In this document: piece by piece, positions 63,830-64,000 of the stretch
How the letters are laid out: each line of letters begins with the position of its first letter
Numbering within the stretch: the first letter of the stretch is position 1
DNA from: Pseudomonadota bacterium
Lineage (GTDB): Bacteria > Pseudomonadota > Gammaproteobacteria > Steroidobacterales > Steroidobacteraceae
DNA: 64,000 nucleotides
Reading direction: 5' to 3'
Assembly (NCBI GenBank): GCA_021843755.1
Contig: JAKBWB010000017.1
Coordinates: forward strand, 30,657-94,656
The notes under the pieces: generated by a model
The model's database searches: none
What the model was told of the DNA's origin: nothing
The model's input: the letters and a program-made list of their open reading frames with translations, nothing else
Program-made: the position numbers and the translations under genes

Positions 63830-64000
63830 TCACACGCGACACAATCGCCGGACCACGCGCTCCATGACGGCGTCCAAGAGGAAGCGACGTGCAGCCAGCG
63901 CTTCCGCCACCCATGTTCCCGGCTCTTCGGGGGACATGGACGCTTCCCGAACGCTCAGTGTCTCTTGGTACAAAACTGTTGGTAGAGTGTCTTCATCAGT
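63830..64000 (-). CDS. Possible 3' end of an unidentified gene
   Basis: A frame open to the right edge of the window ends at a TGA at 63830-63832 and encodes at least 56 residues, including MSPEEPGTWVAEALAARRFL and DAVMERVVRRLCRV, a plausible helical C-terminus. No family is recognised and no neighbouring evidence supports it. Confidence 0.2.
   Translation of the reverse strand, partial: TDEDTLPTVLYQETLSVREASMSPEEPGTWVAEALAARRFLLDAVMERVVRRLCRV

Overview
The window reads as chromosomal DNA from a GC-rich proteobacterium, most likely a gammaproteobacterium. The evidence is a complete System I cytochrome c maturation operon, a Pseudomonas/Xanthomonas-type minor pilin operon (fimT-pilV-pilW-pilX-pilY1-pilE), an AlkB of the E. 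coli type, a dif site one base from the E. coli core sequence, and a PEP-CTERM surface protein. A finer placement cannot be made by eye.

Layout. 1-488: the 5' part of alkB, running off the left edge. About 490-3860: a small eroded island beside a tRNA gene. It has a P4-type integrase, a second broken integrase, and a higBA toxin-antitoxin pair whose toxin is frameshifted by a 5-bp duplication. 3858-4194: a tRNA-Leu(UAA) split by a 250-nt group I intron closely resembling the cyanobacterial/plastid tRNA-Leu intron. 4373-10773: ccmABCDEFGHI, tightly overlapping. 10918-11280: a KGG-repeat stress protein. 11484-17761: a TPP riboswitch followed by thiC-thiO-thiS-thiG-thiE-thiF-thiD. 17853-19782 (minus): a Na+/H+ antiporter and an unknown coiled-coil protein. 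19949-26600 (minus): the type IV minor pilin operon, whose PilY1 appears to carry an L-type-lectin-like N-terminus. 26957-29967: an S46 dipeptidyl-peptidase converging on an LVIVD-repeat protein.

From about 30 kb to 43 kb the sequence is accessory and eroded. Fragments of a FecI-type sigma factor, a TonB receptor, a sialidase-like protein, an aquaporin, a CoA-transferase and a response regulator lie among intact genes. The intact genes are an esterase lipoprotein, a DUF4097 protein, an SRAP protein lacking two usual active-site residues, a His/Arg/Trp-rich exported protein, a small lipoprotein, a CPBP protease, and a LysR regulator divergent from a tyrosine phenol-lyase. A near-consensus XerCD dif site at 38134-38161 suggests this is the replication terminus, which would fit the local gene decay.

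43123-63225 holds the most striking locus. A 16.7-kb gene encodes a 5571-residue exported repeat protein with a C-terminal PEP-CTERM signal. It is followed by a small membrane protein and is divergent from a NarL-type response regulator and a NarX-like histidine kinase. A decayed copy of the regulator's promoter and receiver domain (42779-43128) lies at the far side of the giant gene, so the locus is bracketed by direct repeats about 17.7 kb apart. The last 800 bp hold a broken methyltransferase and an unidentified frame running off the right edge.
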